NCBI RefSeq assembly: GCF_007655005.1 | Contig: NZ_SZVW01000016.1 | Span: 1-64,000, forward strand | DNA: 64,000 nucleotides | Origin: Streptomyces tibetensis | Lineage (GTDB): Bacteria; Actinomycetota; Actinomycetes; Streptomycetales; Streptomycetaceae | Reading direction: 5' to 3' | Shown: in pieces, positions 40,751 to 49,178 of the stretch | Layout of the letters: every line of letters starts with the position of its first letter | How positions within the stretch are numbered: position 1 is the first letter of the stretch | Notes under the pieces: model-generated | Told to the model about the DNA's origin: nothing | Database searches by the model: none | Seen by the model: only the letters and a program-made list of their open reading frames with translations | Made by a program: the position numbers and the translations under genes

Positions 40751-40802
40751 TATGACAGTCGTTATAGGCCGACCTTTCACCGGCTCTATAACGGTCGTCA
40801 TA
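40751..40802. promoter_or_regulatory. Paired TetR-like operators upstream of the tautomerase gene
   Basis: tatgacagtcgttatag at 40751-40767 and ctataacggtcgtcata at 40786-40802 are inverted copies with 14 of 17 positions matching. Each half is itself an imperfect palindrome (TATAACG...GTCATA), the style of TetR-family sites. TetR genes usually lie divergent to such tautomerase genes; here the neighbour on the other side is a Gfo/Idh/MocA gene on the same strand, so the regulator is missing. Confidence 0.65.
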
Positions 40803-40820
40803 CTCCGCGGGGAGGGCCCG

Positions 40821-42134
40821 TCACACATCGAGCAGGTCCCGGGTGCGCACCGGGCTCCCCGACTCGAAGGACCGGTTCGCCGCGAGGCCCGTGACCAGCG
40901 AACGTGCCCCGTCGACCGCGTCCGCCGCCCGGCCCAGCGGGTCGGCCGCGGGTTCGCCGAAGAGGTCCTCGAGCATGCGCACGTCCCCGCCACCGTGGCC
41001 GCCCTCCTCCGTCCGGACCTTCAGTTCGCGCGGCGGTTCCCAGAACCGGCGCAGCATCAGCTCCGTGCGTCCCGCCGTGTCGCCCACCGCCTCCCCGTGC
41101 AACACGGCACTCCCGCCCTGGACCCGTACCCGGGGCCGGGTCCAGGTGGACTCCTCCACCAGCAGCTCGAGGCGGCCTTCGCTGCCGCTGAAGGCGATCC
41201 GGTACCCCTCCCACGGGGCATAGGCGGTGAGGTGGTAGGTCAGGGTGGAGCCGGTCGCGTAGCGGACCAGCACCGCCATGTCGTCCTCGATCGTCACCCC
41301 GGGCCCGAAGACGTTCTGATCCCGGTGGTAGCCGTCCTCGGCCTCCGCGTCCAGGTACAGCGCGGAGAGCAGCGGCGAGTCGGCCATCCGTACGGCGAAC
41401 GGGTCGTCCGCAGCGGCCGGTGAGCCGTGCGCCCTCGCGTAGTCACGGGCCAGGCCGCGCCGTGTGCCCGCCTCGTCGCCGTAGAAGAACAGCCCGCCCT
41501 GCGCGTACACCGTCTCGGGCTCGGTGCCCAGCCACCAGTTGACCAGGTCGAAGTGGTGGGTGGCCTTGTGCACCATCAGACCACCGGAGTTGGCCTTCTC
41601 GCGGTGCCACCGCCGGAAGTAGTCGGCGCCGTGCCTCAGGTCCAGCAGCCATTCGAAGTGCACGGAGCCGACCTCGCCGATCTCCCCGGCCGCGAGGGTC
41701 TCCCGGACGGCGGCGTGCACCGGGTTGTAGCGGTAGTTGAAGGCGACCCGCACCTGACGGCCGGTGCGCCGCTGTGCGTCGAGGATGCGGCGGGCGCGGT
41801 CCGCGTCCGTCGTCATCGGCTTCTCGGTGACCACGTCGCAGCCGGCCTCCAGAGCCTCGACGATGTAGTGGTCGTGGGTCCGGTCCACCGTGCAGACGAC
41901 GACGAGATCGACGCGCTCGCGGCGCAGCATCGAAGTGAAGTCCTCGGCGGGGTACGCGGGTACCGAGGCGCCGATCCACTCGTTGTGCACGGCCATGCGG
42001 TGTGCATTGACATCGCAGAAACCCACCAGGTCGATCCGGTCCGCGTAGGGACCGGCGAGCGCCGCGGTGAACATCCGGGCGCGGGCGCCCAGTCCCACCA
42101 CGGCGCAGCGGCGGCGTGCGGTGTCGGAAGGCAT
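40821..42134 (-). CDS. Gfo/Idh/MocA-family NAD(P)-dependent dehydrogenase
   Basis: A 437-residue cytosolic oxidoreductase. The Rossmann motif CAVVGLGARARMFTAAL is at residues 10-26; VVTEKPMTTD near 108 is the conserved EKP cofactor/catalytic motif; GLMVHKATHHFDLVNWWLG near 190 carries the His residues of the catalytic region. The family acts on sugars or inositols. ATG at 42134 has GGAG 5 bases upstream; a longer frame reaching 42554 overlaps the YesL-like gene and is rejected. With the upstream YesL-like gene (17 bases away) and a permease remnant it looks like the 3' end of a sugar-use operon whose 5' part has been deleted. Confidence 0.9.
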   Translation of the reverse strand: MPSDTARRRCAVVGLGARARMFTAALAGPYADRIDLVGFCDVNAHRMAVHNEWIGASVPAYPAEDFTSMLRRERVDLVVVCTVDRTHDHYIVEALEAGCDVVTEKPMTTDADRARRILDAQRRTGRQVRVAFNYRYNPVHAAVRETLAAGEIGEVGSVHFEWLLDLRHGADYFRRWHREKANSGGLMVHKATHHFDLVNWWLGTEPETVYAQGGLFFYGDEAGTRRGLARDYARAHGSPAAADDPFAVRMADSPLLSALYLDAEAEDGYHRDQNVFGPGVTIEDDMAVLVRYATGSTLTYHLTAYAPWEGYRIAFSGSEGRLELLVEESTWTRPRVRVQGGSAVLHGEAVGDTAGRTELMLRRFWEPPRELKVRTEEGGHGGGDVRMLEDLFGEPAADPLGRAADAVDGARSLVTGLAANRSFESGSPVRTRDLLDV

Positions 42135-42151
42135 GCGGTCTCCGTTTCGGT

Positions 42152-42796
42152 TCAGTTGGAGGACAACTCGGCGGGCGGGGGAGGAGAGACGGAAAGGGGA
42201 GAGGGCGTCGAGCGGGACGACGTGGGGTCCGGCCCGCCGGCTGACAGCGCCATTGGCCGCCAGGCGTCGACGGCCGTGGCGGCGAGGGCGAGCGGCCCGA
42301 GGACGACGAGCAGCACAACCACGGACATGGCCGGCAGCACCGCGGCAGCGACGGCCGCCCCCGCCAGAAGCAGCGGCACGAGCGGCCGCTGGGGCATCGA
42401 GCGGAACGCCGCCCCGGCGACCACCCGCCAGGAGACGCCCTCCCGCCAGCCGGCCGCGCACCGCAGCCCCGTCGCCGCCACGACGGCGCCCGCCACGGCC
42501 ACCGGTACGGCCATGCCCGGCACGTACGCGTCCAGGACCACGGCGTCCAGCCACAGCAGAGCCAGCACACCGGCCGGGACCAGGCAGAGGGCGACGGGAG
42601 CGGAACGCAGAGCCCGGCGAAGGGCTGCCAGCAGGGTCGCCGGGGTCACACCCGGCCCGCCCCGCGCCTGCTCGCGCAGCACCGAACAGCCGGCGACGAA
42701 CGAGGGGAAGGCGGTGCCCACGGGAAGCGAACGGACCAGCAACAGCACACCGAGGAGCAGACAGTCCGCGAAGAGGTGGAACCAGGAACGCCGCAT
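42152..42796 (-). CDS. YesL/DUF624-like membrane protein
   Basis: A 214-residue integral membrane protein with hydrophobic spans at about residues 7-32, 68-90, 95-115 and 140-175 and a Pro/Ser-rich tail. The N-terminal pattern FHLFADCLLLGVLLLVRSLPVGTAFPSF resembles DUF624 (YesL) proteins, which accompany sugar ABC importers; their function is unknown. ATG at 42796. It follows the permease remnant by 9 bases and precedes the Gfo/Idh/MocA gene, consistent with a former sugar importer operon. Confidence 0.7.
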   Translation of the reverse strand: MRRSWFHLFADCLLLGVLLLVRSLPVGTAFPSFVAGCSVLREQARGGPGVTPATLLAALRRALRSAPVALCLVPAGVLALLWLDAVVLDAYVPGMAVPVAVAGAVVAATGLRCAAGWREGVSWRVVAGAAFRSMPQRPLVPLLLAGAAVAAAVLPAMSVVVLLVVLGPLALAATAVDAWRPMALSAGGPDPTSSRSTPSPLSVSPPPPAELSSN

Positions 42797-42805
42797 GCCG
42801 TACCC

Positions 42806-43040
42806 CTACCCCTTCAGCCCGGACATCTGGACGTACTCGACCAGCAGCCGCTGGAAGGCGAAAAAGAACAGCACCACCGGGATCAGCGTCAGGACCGACA
42901 TCGCGAACATCGGCCCGAAGGCGGCGCTGCCGGCCTGGTCGACGAACATCCGCAGGCCCAGCTGGAGCGTGTAGGTGTCCGGGCCGGCCAGATACATGAG
43001 CTGGGGCAGGAAGTCGTTCCAGCTCCAGATGAACGAGCCG
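42806..43040 (-). pseudogene. C-terminal remnant of a MalG-type sugar permease
   Basis: The last 75 or so codons encode SFIWSWNDFLPQLMYLAG, then a span VLTLIPVVLFFFAFQRLLVEY and QMSGLKG, the canonical end of a CUT1 permease. Sequence homologous to the first three quarters is absent: upstream of about 43040 the frame enters an IS5-like remnant. The binding protein and MalF-like gene expected next to it are also missing. The break implies insertion followed by deletion. Confidence 0.8.
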
Positions 43041-43200
43041 AGCCGTTCACCAGGTGGGGCGTGTTCGACCTCAGCAGCTGATACCCGGCACTGAGGAGTG
43101 GGCGGGAGGATTCGTAGTCGCCGGCCAGGCGGCGGTGAAGCATCGGCCACCCGTAGGTTCGCTCCACCGTCCAGGAGTTCGGCAGCGGCGTGAGGCCCAC
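43041..43200 (-). mobile_element. IS5-family transposase C-terminal remnant
   Basis: On the minus strand the frame reads LTPLPNSWTVERTYGWPMLHR then RRLAGDYESS, closely matching the WVVERTFGWLMLHRRLARDYE signature at the end of IS5-type DDE transposases (it contains the last catalytic Glu). Only about 50 residues remain, joined directly to the permease tail. The stretch 43201-43349 between this and the next gene has no recognisable gene. Confidence 0.7.
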
Positions 43201-43349
43201 TGGTCATGGCATTGCGCGGACGAGGTCCATGTGCATGCCCAGGGCGGCGGCCACCGTGGCGAGCAACCGGGTGCCGGCGACGGGTCTTCCTGCGGACTCG
43301 TGGCCGTACCGTCCGGCCCGTCACCCAGACGCCTCCTGCGCTCCCAGAG

Positions 43350-44690
43350 TCAGCCCAGTTCCTGGAAGCCTCGGGTCCACCGCGACGACCGGCTCGGGCC
43401 CGGATCGGGTGTGGTTGTGGGGCGGGGTCCCACGAGGACGGTGACAGCCCGCTTGGAGGCCCAGTGCATGAGGCGCTCGAGCGGGCCGCGGCCGAGGTAG
43501 CGGCGCCACAGGCCGCAGAACACGACGGCACCGAGGATGAAGCCGAGCAGCGGCAGCCAGGGGTGCGCGGCCAGTGCCTCCTGGGACGGCAGGGACCTCA
43601 GCGCCACGATATGGGCCGCGTACGCGGTCGGGGACAGCGCTCCGACAGCCGTGAGCGGTGCGAGCGGCGTGCGGAAGCGGTCGCCGAGGAACAGGCAGAG
43701 CGCGAGAACCGCCAGTGCACAGCCGACCGAGCCGACGATCTCGAAGGGGGTCCCGCTGTGCGGGCCGTCGAGCAGCAGGTTCGCGAGGGTGTCGGTGGGG
43801 ACGGTTCCGAGGTTCGATGCCTGCATCAGTTCCAGCGGGTCCTTGCCGAGTGCGGCTGCCACCGGGCGCACGAAGTCCAGCTTCGGCTGAAGGGCCCTGA
43901 GTCCCCCGAAGACGTGCAGCGCCAGCCAGGAGCCGCCGCTTCCCGCGACGGCGAGAGCGACACCTGTGGCGAACAAGCGAAGTCGGATCGCGCTCGAGTG
44001 GAGGTCGAGACGTCCCACAGCGAGCCCGGCAAGCACGAACGGCATCCACGTCATCACCGGATAAGTGCCTTCCAGCAGGAGACGGAGAAGTCCCGCTCCG
44101 GCGCCGGGCAGCGAGGTGAGGTCAGCGAACATCAGTGCGCCCCCGCCGGTGCTCTCGTTCCCTTCCACCTTGCGCCGCATAAAGAAGGACACCACTGGTC
44201 CGACTACCGCCCAGGCAGAGGCGAGTAGCGCGAGAATGCGGGGCGGCACTCGAAGGAGCGGCAGCGCCAGCAGGAAATAGAGGGCGTAGTACGACAGGAT
44301 GACGATCACCACGCTGCTGATCTGAGCCAGCGCCATCCCGAGGACGAAAAGGATCGCAGCGCGTACGGCGATCCGTGCGACGTCCTGCCGCAGTGCCACA
44401 CCGTGCTGCGGTCGGCTGCCTCCGGTCAGGAGGGCCAGTGACACCCCGGCGAGCGTGGCGAACAGGATCGACGCGTGCCCGTCAGTGAGAGCACCCAGGA
44501 ATTCGGCAGGGGCGCCTGCTTTCCGTCCGACGCCGGACAGGATCAGGGCCGGCCCGATGTGCGATACGAACATTCCCAGGACAGCCAGTGCCCGTGCCAG
44601 ATCCACTCCGTCGAGACGACCGTTGTTCCGTGAGATCGACGGCCGACCCGAGGGCCGAAGTGTTGTTTCGGCATGGATCGATGAGGTCAT
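43350..44690 (-). CDS. Multi-span membrane protein with DUF1624/DUF418-like acyltransferase pattern
   Basis: A 446-residue integral membrane protein with about ten hydrophobic segments. The start NNGRLDGVDLARALAVLGMFVSHIGP is the DUF1624 (heparan-alpha-glucosaminide N-acetyltransferase-like) signature, and the end FCGLWRRYLGRGPLERLMHW is the DUF418 signature. Such proteins are thought to move acyl groups across the membrane or act as transporters, but bacterial functions are largely unknown. ATG at 44690. The C-terminal 30 residues are Arg/Pro-rich and may be an altered end. It stands alone among debris, about 220 bases from the MazF-like gene. Confidence 0.8.
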   Translation of the reverse strand: MTSSIHAETTLRPSGRPSISRNNGRLDGVDLARALAVLGMFVSHIGPALILSGVGRKAGAPAEFLGALTDGHASILFATLAGVSLALLTGGSRPQHGVALRQDVARIAVRAAILFVLGMALAQISSVVIVILSYYALYFLLALPLLRVPPRILALLASAWAVVGPVVSFFMRRKVEGNESTGGGALMFADLTSLPGAGAGLLRLLLEGTYPVMTWMPFVLAGLAVGRLDLHSSAIRLRLFATGVALAVAGSGGSWLALHVFGGLRALQPKLDFVRPVAAALGKDPLELMQASNLGTVPTDTLANLLLDGPHSGTPFEIVGSVGCALAVLALCLFLGDRFRTPLAPLTAVGALSPTAYAAHIVALRSLPSQEALAAHPWLPLLGFILGAVVFCGLWRRYLGRGPLERLMHWASKRAVTVLVGPRPTTTPDPGPSRSSRWTRGFQELG

Positions 44691-44910
44691 GCGAGAAAGC
44701 TACGGTGCGGGAAATCCTCGGATGCCCCTCATACGAATGCGGCACGGTAAACAATTCAGCCAAGGAAAAACCGGCACGCGGAGGGGCGACCTCATACTCC
44801 AGCCGTAGTTCGTGATCTCGATGGTGAGGGGTGCCGAGGAGACAGGTGGCCAGCGTCGATCATCTGGACGAGACCGCCCACGCCATCGGGTGGGTCGGTT
44901 CCTTCTCCGC

Positions 44911-45315
44911 CTACCCGAGGCCGCCGAGACGGAGGGCGTCCCTTATCTCGCCGAGCTTCGCGGTTGTCGCCGGAGTCCATTCCTTCGCCTGTCCGCCGAG
45001 ACGGAGGGCATCCTCGATCTCGCTGAGCTTCGCGGAGGACAGGACGCCCGCCCGCTCGATCAGGTCGTCCCGGGACACGGTGGTCAGCCACGTGCAAGGG
45101 GTAAAGCCTGGACGCGGGATCGCGAACCGCAGCACGCCTTCGAAGGGCAGTCCTTCCATGGCGCCAACTCGCACGTCGACACCCAGACCGCTGATGTCGA
45201 CGCCCGCCGGAGCGACGACCTGCATCGCCCGGATCCCGGACGCGTCGTCTACCGACAGCAGTACCACCAGCCGCCGCTCGTCGAACTCGACCCACCAGAC
45301 TTCGCCACGTTGCAC
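44911..45315 (-). CDS. PemK/MazF-family toxin-like protein with duplicated C-terminal segment
   Basis: A 134-residue protein starting VQRGEVWWVEFDERR and continuing VVLLSVDDASGIRAMQVVAPAG, FEGVLRFAIPRPG and CTWLTTVSRDDLIERAGVLS, the PemK/MazF endoribonuclease pattern. GTG at 45315 has an ideal AGGAGG 4 bases upstream. The end is unusual: AKLSEIEDALRLGG is followed 24 residues later by AKLGEIRDALRLGG, whereas relatives I recall stop after the first. The duplication is visible in the DNA (44921-45035). No antitoxin gene is recognisable upstream or downstream, so it is either solitary, inactive or paired elsewhere. It lies amid remnants of mobile elements. Confidence 0.75.
   Translation of the reverse strand: MQRGEVWWVEFDERRLVVLLSVDDASGIRAMQVVAPAGVDISGLGVDVRVGAMEGLPFEGVLRFAIPRPGFTPCTWLTTVSRDDLIERAGVLSSAKLSEIEDALRLGGQAKEWTPATTAKLGEIRDALRLGGLG
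44921..45035. repeat. Tandem 72-bp duplication at the end of the toxin-like gene
   Basis: ccgccgagacggaggg begins at 44921 and again at 44993; the 43-bp matching blocks differ at about five positions. The period is 72 bp, so the reading frame is kept and 24 residues are added. Confidence 0.8.
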
Positions 45316-45473
45316 ATGTCCTCCTGATACAGGACGGCAGGCGAACGCTGCGCGACCCTGACGCGCTGTGGAGACGGGTGCAGCCACCGTTGATCATCGG
45401 TGTATGAAGACAAACGATCACGCAGTGGCCGCAGTTCACAGCGTAGACCCTGCCCGCTGGCAGGAGGCTTCGA

Positions 45474-45690
45474 GAGCCTGAGGAGACGGATCGCAGGCCG
45501 GTTCGCGTGGGTCGAACCCCGGCGTCGGGTCCGGCAGTTGGTACTCGGCCTGCTGTCGGACCTGCCGCGCAAGAACTGCTGGACCATCGCCGAGTGGGCC
45601 GAGAACCCCAGACGGCATGCAGCACCTGCTCGGGGCGCGCCAAGTGGGACGCCGACCAGGTCCGCGACGACGTGCGTGACTCCGGCCAGT
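45474..45690 (+). mobile_element. IS701-family transposase N-terminal remnant, frameshifted
   Basis: On the plus strand the frame reads SLRRRIAGRFAWVEPRRRV, then LLSDLPRKNCWTIAEWA; TPDGMQHLL and RAKWDADQVRDDVRD continue in other frames. This is the order of the IS701-type transposase N-terminus, interrupted by at least one frameshift and cut off near 45690, where it joins the tail of a MarR-like gene. The 158 bases between the toxin-like gene and this remnant show nothing recognisable. Confidence 0.7.
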
Positions 45691-46033
45691 CATCCGCTCG
45701 ACGTCGGTGTTGAACTGCTCCAGACCGCCGATGAAGCGGTCCAGGCGCTCCGGCGTCCAGCCGCTGAAGGTCTCGGCGAGACCGGAGGCCGTGCGCTCCC
45801 GCTCCGCTGCCAGGCGGCCGAGTCCTTCCTCGGTGATGCGGAACGGCGATGCTGCCGCTCGGGTCCACCGTGCGCTCGACCAGGCCGTTCTTCAGGAGAG
45901 CGGTCGTCTGGCGGTTGAGCGTGGAGGACGCGAGTCCGAACGCCTCGACGAGGTCGGGAATCGACACGGCCTTGGCGGCCACCACGACCTCGACGGCTCC
46001 GACGCTGCGATGCTGTCCCCGGCGGGTGGGCAT
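45691..46033 (-). pseudogene. Broken MarR-family regulator
   Basis: Minus-strand frames read SIPDLVEAFGLASSTLNRQ with TALLKNGLVERTVDPSG, a MarR winged helix, then after a frameshift near 45845 FRITEEGLGRLAAERERT, TFSGWTPERLDRFIGGLEQF and NTDVERMTG, the C-terminal dimerisation helix. The N-terminal helix is missing or altered, and the 3' end abuts the IS701-type remnant. It cannot make a complete protein. Confidence 0.65.
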
Positions 46034-46108
46034 TTCCTGAACCTGCCATGCGCGGTCGTCTACGGGGCCGGCACGCCGAGTACCGGCCTTCGCCGCCGGC
46101 CCCCATGC

Positions 46109-47152
46109 TCACGATCCGTCAGCTGTCGCCGCCTGTTGCCCGGTGGTGCTGGCTCGAGGAATCAGCCGGTGCGGCGCCCGGATCTCCATGCCCGGGACCG
46201 GGGTCGAGCTGCCGATCCGCTTGAGCAGTCGTTCCACCGCCGTCTCCGCGATCACCTTCTTGTCCGGGGAGACCGTGGTGACGGACGGATTGGAGTAGCG
46301 GCCGTCCTCGATGTCGTCGTAGCCGACGACGGCGACATCCTCGGGGACGCGCAGTCCGCGGGAGGCCAGAGTGTGCAGGGCGCCCAGGGCGACCAGGTCG
46401 CTGTAGCAGAACACCGCGTCGGGCGGTTCCTCCAGGTCGAGCAAGTGGGCCATGGCCGTCGCGCCGTCGGAGCGGTTGAAGCGCGGGGTGGAGACGACGA
46501 GTTCCTCACGGACGGGCAGGCCGGCCCGCTCATGGGCCAGCCGGTAACCCCGGGTGCGCAGTTGGGCCGCTTCGCCGGTGCGGTAGGGCTGGTCGCCGAT
46601 CGCGGCGACGCGGCGCCGACCGAGGCCGAGCAGATGCTCGGTCGCCTCCAGGGAGGCGGCCACGTCGTCGATGCCGACGTGGTCGAAACCGCCGTCGCTC
46701 ACCCGCTCGCCGAGCACGACGAGCGGCAGGCTCGGATCCCGTTCGGACAGGTCGGACTGGGCCAAGCCCAACGGGCTGAAGATGACACCGTCGAACAGCA
46801 GATGCTGGGAGCCCCGGCTGAGGAACAGCTTCTCGTGCTCGGCGTCACCGTCCGTCTGGTCGATCAGGACGTTGTAGCCCTGGACGCGGGCCGCGCGGAT
46901 GATGCCCTGCAGCAGTTCGGCGAAGTACGGCGTGTCCAGGTACGGCACCACCACGGCGATCTGGCCCGAGCGCCCGGCGGCCAGGTTGCGGGCCAGCACA
47001 TTGGGCCGGTAGCCGAGCTTGTCCACGGCCTGCTGAACCCGGGCCCGGGTGGCCTCGGAGACGGGCGCGTAGCCGTTGACCACGTTGGACACAGTCCGGC
47101 TGGAGACGCCGGCGAGCTCCGCGACGTCGCGGAGTGTGACGCCCTTTGCCAT
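46109..47152 (-). CDS. LacI-family transcriptional regulator of the arabinan operon
   Basis: A 347-residue repressor with helix-turn-helix VTLRDVAELAGVSSRTVSNVVNG at the N-terminus, hinge LGYRPNVLARNLAAGRSGQI, and effector domain containing YDDIEDGRYSNPSVTTVSP near residue 285. ATG at 47152 has GTGACAT upstream without a strong ribosome site. It is divergent from a sugar importer with GH51 and sialidase-fold enzymes, and three palindromes lie in the intervening region. By position it senses an arabino-oligosaccharide or arabinose and represses that operon and itself. Confidence 0.92.
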   Translation of the reverse strand: MAKGVTLRDVAELAGVSSRTVSNVVNGYAPVSEATRARVQQAVDKLGYRPNVLARNLAAGRSGQIAVVVPYLDTPYFAELLQGIIRAARVQGYNVLIDQTDGDAEHEKLFLSRGSQHLLFDGVIFSPLGLAQSDLSERDPSLPLVVLGERVSDGGFDHVGIDDVAASLEATEHLLGLGRRRVAAIGDQPYRTGEAAQLRTRGYRLAHERAGLPVREELVVSTPRFNRSDGATAMAHLLDLEEPPDAVFCYSDLVALGALHTLASRGLRVPEDVAVVGYDDIEDGRYSNPSVTTVSPDKKVIAETAVERLLKRIGSSTPVPGMEIRAPHRLIPRASTTGQQAATADGS

Positions 47153-47177
47153 ATGTCACCTTCATCCCGGATGTCGG

Positions 47178-47262
47178 TTTCAGTGCTGAAATTTTCCCGA
47201 AGAGGTCTCCTGCGCCTCTTGCAGCGCGGCAACTTCTCGGTTAACACTTTTGCAGCGCTGCA
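47178..47262. promoter_or_regulatory. Cluster of three palindromic candidate operators
   Basis: TTTCAGTGCTGAAA at 47178-47191, TTGCAGCGCGGCAA at 47219-47232 (one mismatch) and the perfect TGCAGCGCTGCA at 47251-47262 lie just upstream of the LacI-family gene. CG-centred dyads with TGC/GCA arms are typical LacI-family sites. They could serve both divergent directions. Confidence 0.65.
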
Positions 47263-47795
47263 GAGCGTAGCAGAAGGACTTGATCCACAGCGGATCGAGT
47301 ACTTAGGGACCGTGGCGTCTTCGCGCCGCGGACCGGATCCCCGAGAGCGATCACGGGGATGACCAGTAGGAGCCGCAGTGGGACCAGCAACCTCTGACGG
47401 GACGGGGGCCGCACCCACCCTGACAGGGCATCACTCTTTACTCGCCGCGGTCTGAGCCGTCGTCCGGCGCGCCCGCCGCGCTGATCATCAATGTGTCGCA
47501 CCCCCTCACCGACGTCACGCACGCCCACCCTCCCGCGTCGACCGATGCCCGTCCGCCAGAATCCCTCGGCGGACGGCTCCACCCCCGAGCGGGACGAGGC
47601 CCGTCGACGGCCCCCGGCCGATCCGGCGTGCTCCGAGTGCCCTCAGGCTTTCCGTGGTCCTTCCACAGTCCTTGGTCCTTCGACGCGGGGCGTCCTCGTG
47701 CCCGGCGTGCTCGGCACACCCGCACGTGCCTCCCCGCACATCTCCGTACCTCCGTCCTCCTGCCCTCTAGGGCACTCTCACCGTGGAGATCGCTC
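47263..47795. other. Long gene-free leader of the second sugar importer operon
   Basis: No gene is supported. An open plus-strand frame exists but its residues lack any family or signal-peptide character before 47796. A short palindrome, TGCCCT-ct-AGGGCA, is at 47761-47774, 22 bases before the start codon. The leader is about 500 bases if transcription begins near the operators. Confidence 0.4.
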
Positions 47796-49151
47796 ATGTC
47801 GTCCAGCAGAAAGCCCACGTCCCGTTCCCTTCGGCGCACCGCGGTCGCGGCCACCTCCGCCGCCCTCGCCGGCGTTCTCCTCGCGGCCTGCGGCTCCGGC
47901 GGCACCAGCGGCTCCGGCAGCACGCAGAGCGGTCCCGTGCACATCAAGGTGTGGGCCTGGTACCCGCAGTTCAAGCAGGTCGTGGCGGAGTTCAACAAGA
48001 CCCACAAGGACGTCCAGGTCGACTGGGTGCAGGCCGGTGTGGGCCAGGACGAGTACACCAAGCTGAAGACCGCGCTGAAGGCGGGCCAGGGCGCCCCGGA
48101 CGTCGTCATGCTGGAGTTCCAGGAGCTGCCGACCATCCAGCTCAGCAAGGGCCTGCTCGACATGGGCAAGTACGGTGCGAACGCCGACAAGGGCAACTAC
48201 GTGGACTGGGCCTGGAAGCAGGCCTCCGACGGCGACCACGTGTACGCCATTCCGGTCGACGGCGGCCCGATGGCGATGATGTACCGGACCGACCTCTTCA
48301 AGAAGTACCACCTGAAGGTCCCCACGACCTGGGCGGAGTACAAGGAGGAGGCGGCCAAGCTGCACAAGGCCGACCCGAAGGCGTACATGACCGACTTCGG
48401 CAGCGACGAGACGGCCGCCGGCTGGCGCCAGGGCCTGATGTGGCAGGCCGGCTCCCGCCCCTACACCTACTCGGCGAGCAAGCTGCCGGACATCGGCGTG
48501 AAGCTGAACGACGCAGGCGCCAAGAAGGTGTACGACTACTGGGGCGACCTGGTCAAGAACAAGCTGGTCGACACCCAGTCGTACGCCACCACGGACTTCT
48601 ACAACGGCCTCAGCACCGGCAAGTACGCCACCTACATCGCGGCCGGCTGGGGGCCGGGCTACCTCTCCAGCGTCGCCGCGAAGACCTCCGGCAAGTGGGC
48701 CGTCGCCCCGCTGCCGCAGTGGTACGCGGGTGACAACGCCCAGGGTGACTGGGGCGGGTCGAGCTTCTCGGTGACTTCGCAGACCAAGCACCCCAAGGAG
48801 GCCACCGAGGTCGCCCGGGAGCTCTTCGGCACGTCCCAGGCGGCCTGGAAGATCGGCATCGACCAGGCGTACCTCTTCCCGCTGGTCAAGCCGGTCCTCA
48901 ACGGGGCGTACTTCCAGGACAAGAAGTACGACTTCTTCGGCGGCCAGCAGATCAACAAGGTGTTCGTGCCCGCCGCGAACGGCATCGGGACCTTCGACTG
49001 GAGCCCGTTCCAGGACTACGCCTACAACACCGACACCAGTGAGGTGGGCAAGGCCCTCCAGGGCAAGAGCGACTGGTCCGCCGTGAACGACAACGTCCAG
49101 AGCCAGGTGACCTCCTACGCGGCCAAGCAGGGATTCAAGGTCAGCAAGTAA
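47796..49151 (+). CDS. Sugar-binding lipoprotein of CUT1-type ABC importer (arabinan operon)
   Basis: A 451-residue extracellular binding protein. The signal peptide (SLRRTAVAATSAALAGVLLAAC, lipobox Cys near 32) indicates a lipoprotein. HIKVWAWYPQFKQVV starts the family 1 fold, and the later segments WGPGYLSSV and FDWSPFQDYAYNTD mirror those of the paralogue at 25831. ATG at 47796 has GGAG 7 bases upstream. It heads the operon with two permeases, GH51 and a sialidase-fold enzyme. The probable ligand is an arabino-oligosaccharide. Confidence 0.92.
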   Translation: MSSSRKPTSRSLRRTAVAATSAALAGVLLAACGSGGTSGSGSTQSGPVHIKVWAWYPQFKQVVAEFNKTHKDVQVDWVQAGVGQDEYTKLKTALKAGQGAPDVVMLEFQELPTIQLSKGLLDMGKYGANADKGNYVDWAWKQASDGDHVYAIPVDGGPMAMMYRTDLFKKYHLKVPTTWAEYKEEAAKLHKADPKAYMTDFGSDETAAGWRQGLMWQAGSRPYTYSASKLPDIGVKLNDAGAKKVYDYWGDLVKNKLVDTQSYATTDFYNGLSTGKYATYIAAGWGPGYLSSVAAKTSGKWAVAPLPQWYAGDNAQGDWGGSSFSVTSQTKHPKEATEVARELFGTSQAAWKIGIDQAYLFPLVKPVLNGAYFQDKKYDFFGGQQINKVFVPAANGIGTFDWSPFQDYAYNTDTSEVGKALQGKSDWSAVNDNVQSQVTSYAAKQGFKVSK

Positions 49152-49178
49152 CCAGCCCGAATCCCCCCAGTCACCACC

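Noticed and set aside
43201..43349. Possible short gene reading LLATVAAALGMHMDLVRAM on the minus strand
   Set aside because: The stretch is under 50 codons, lacks a start and ribosome site, and matches no family I recognise. It is probably debris between the IS5-type remnant and the membrane protein gene.
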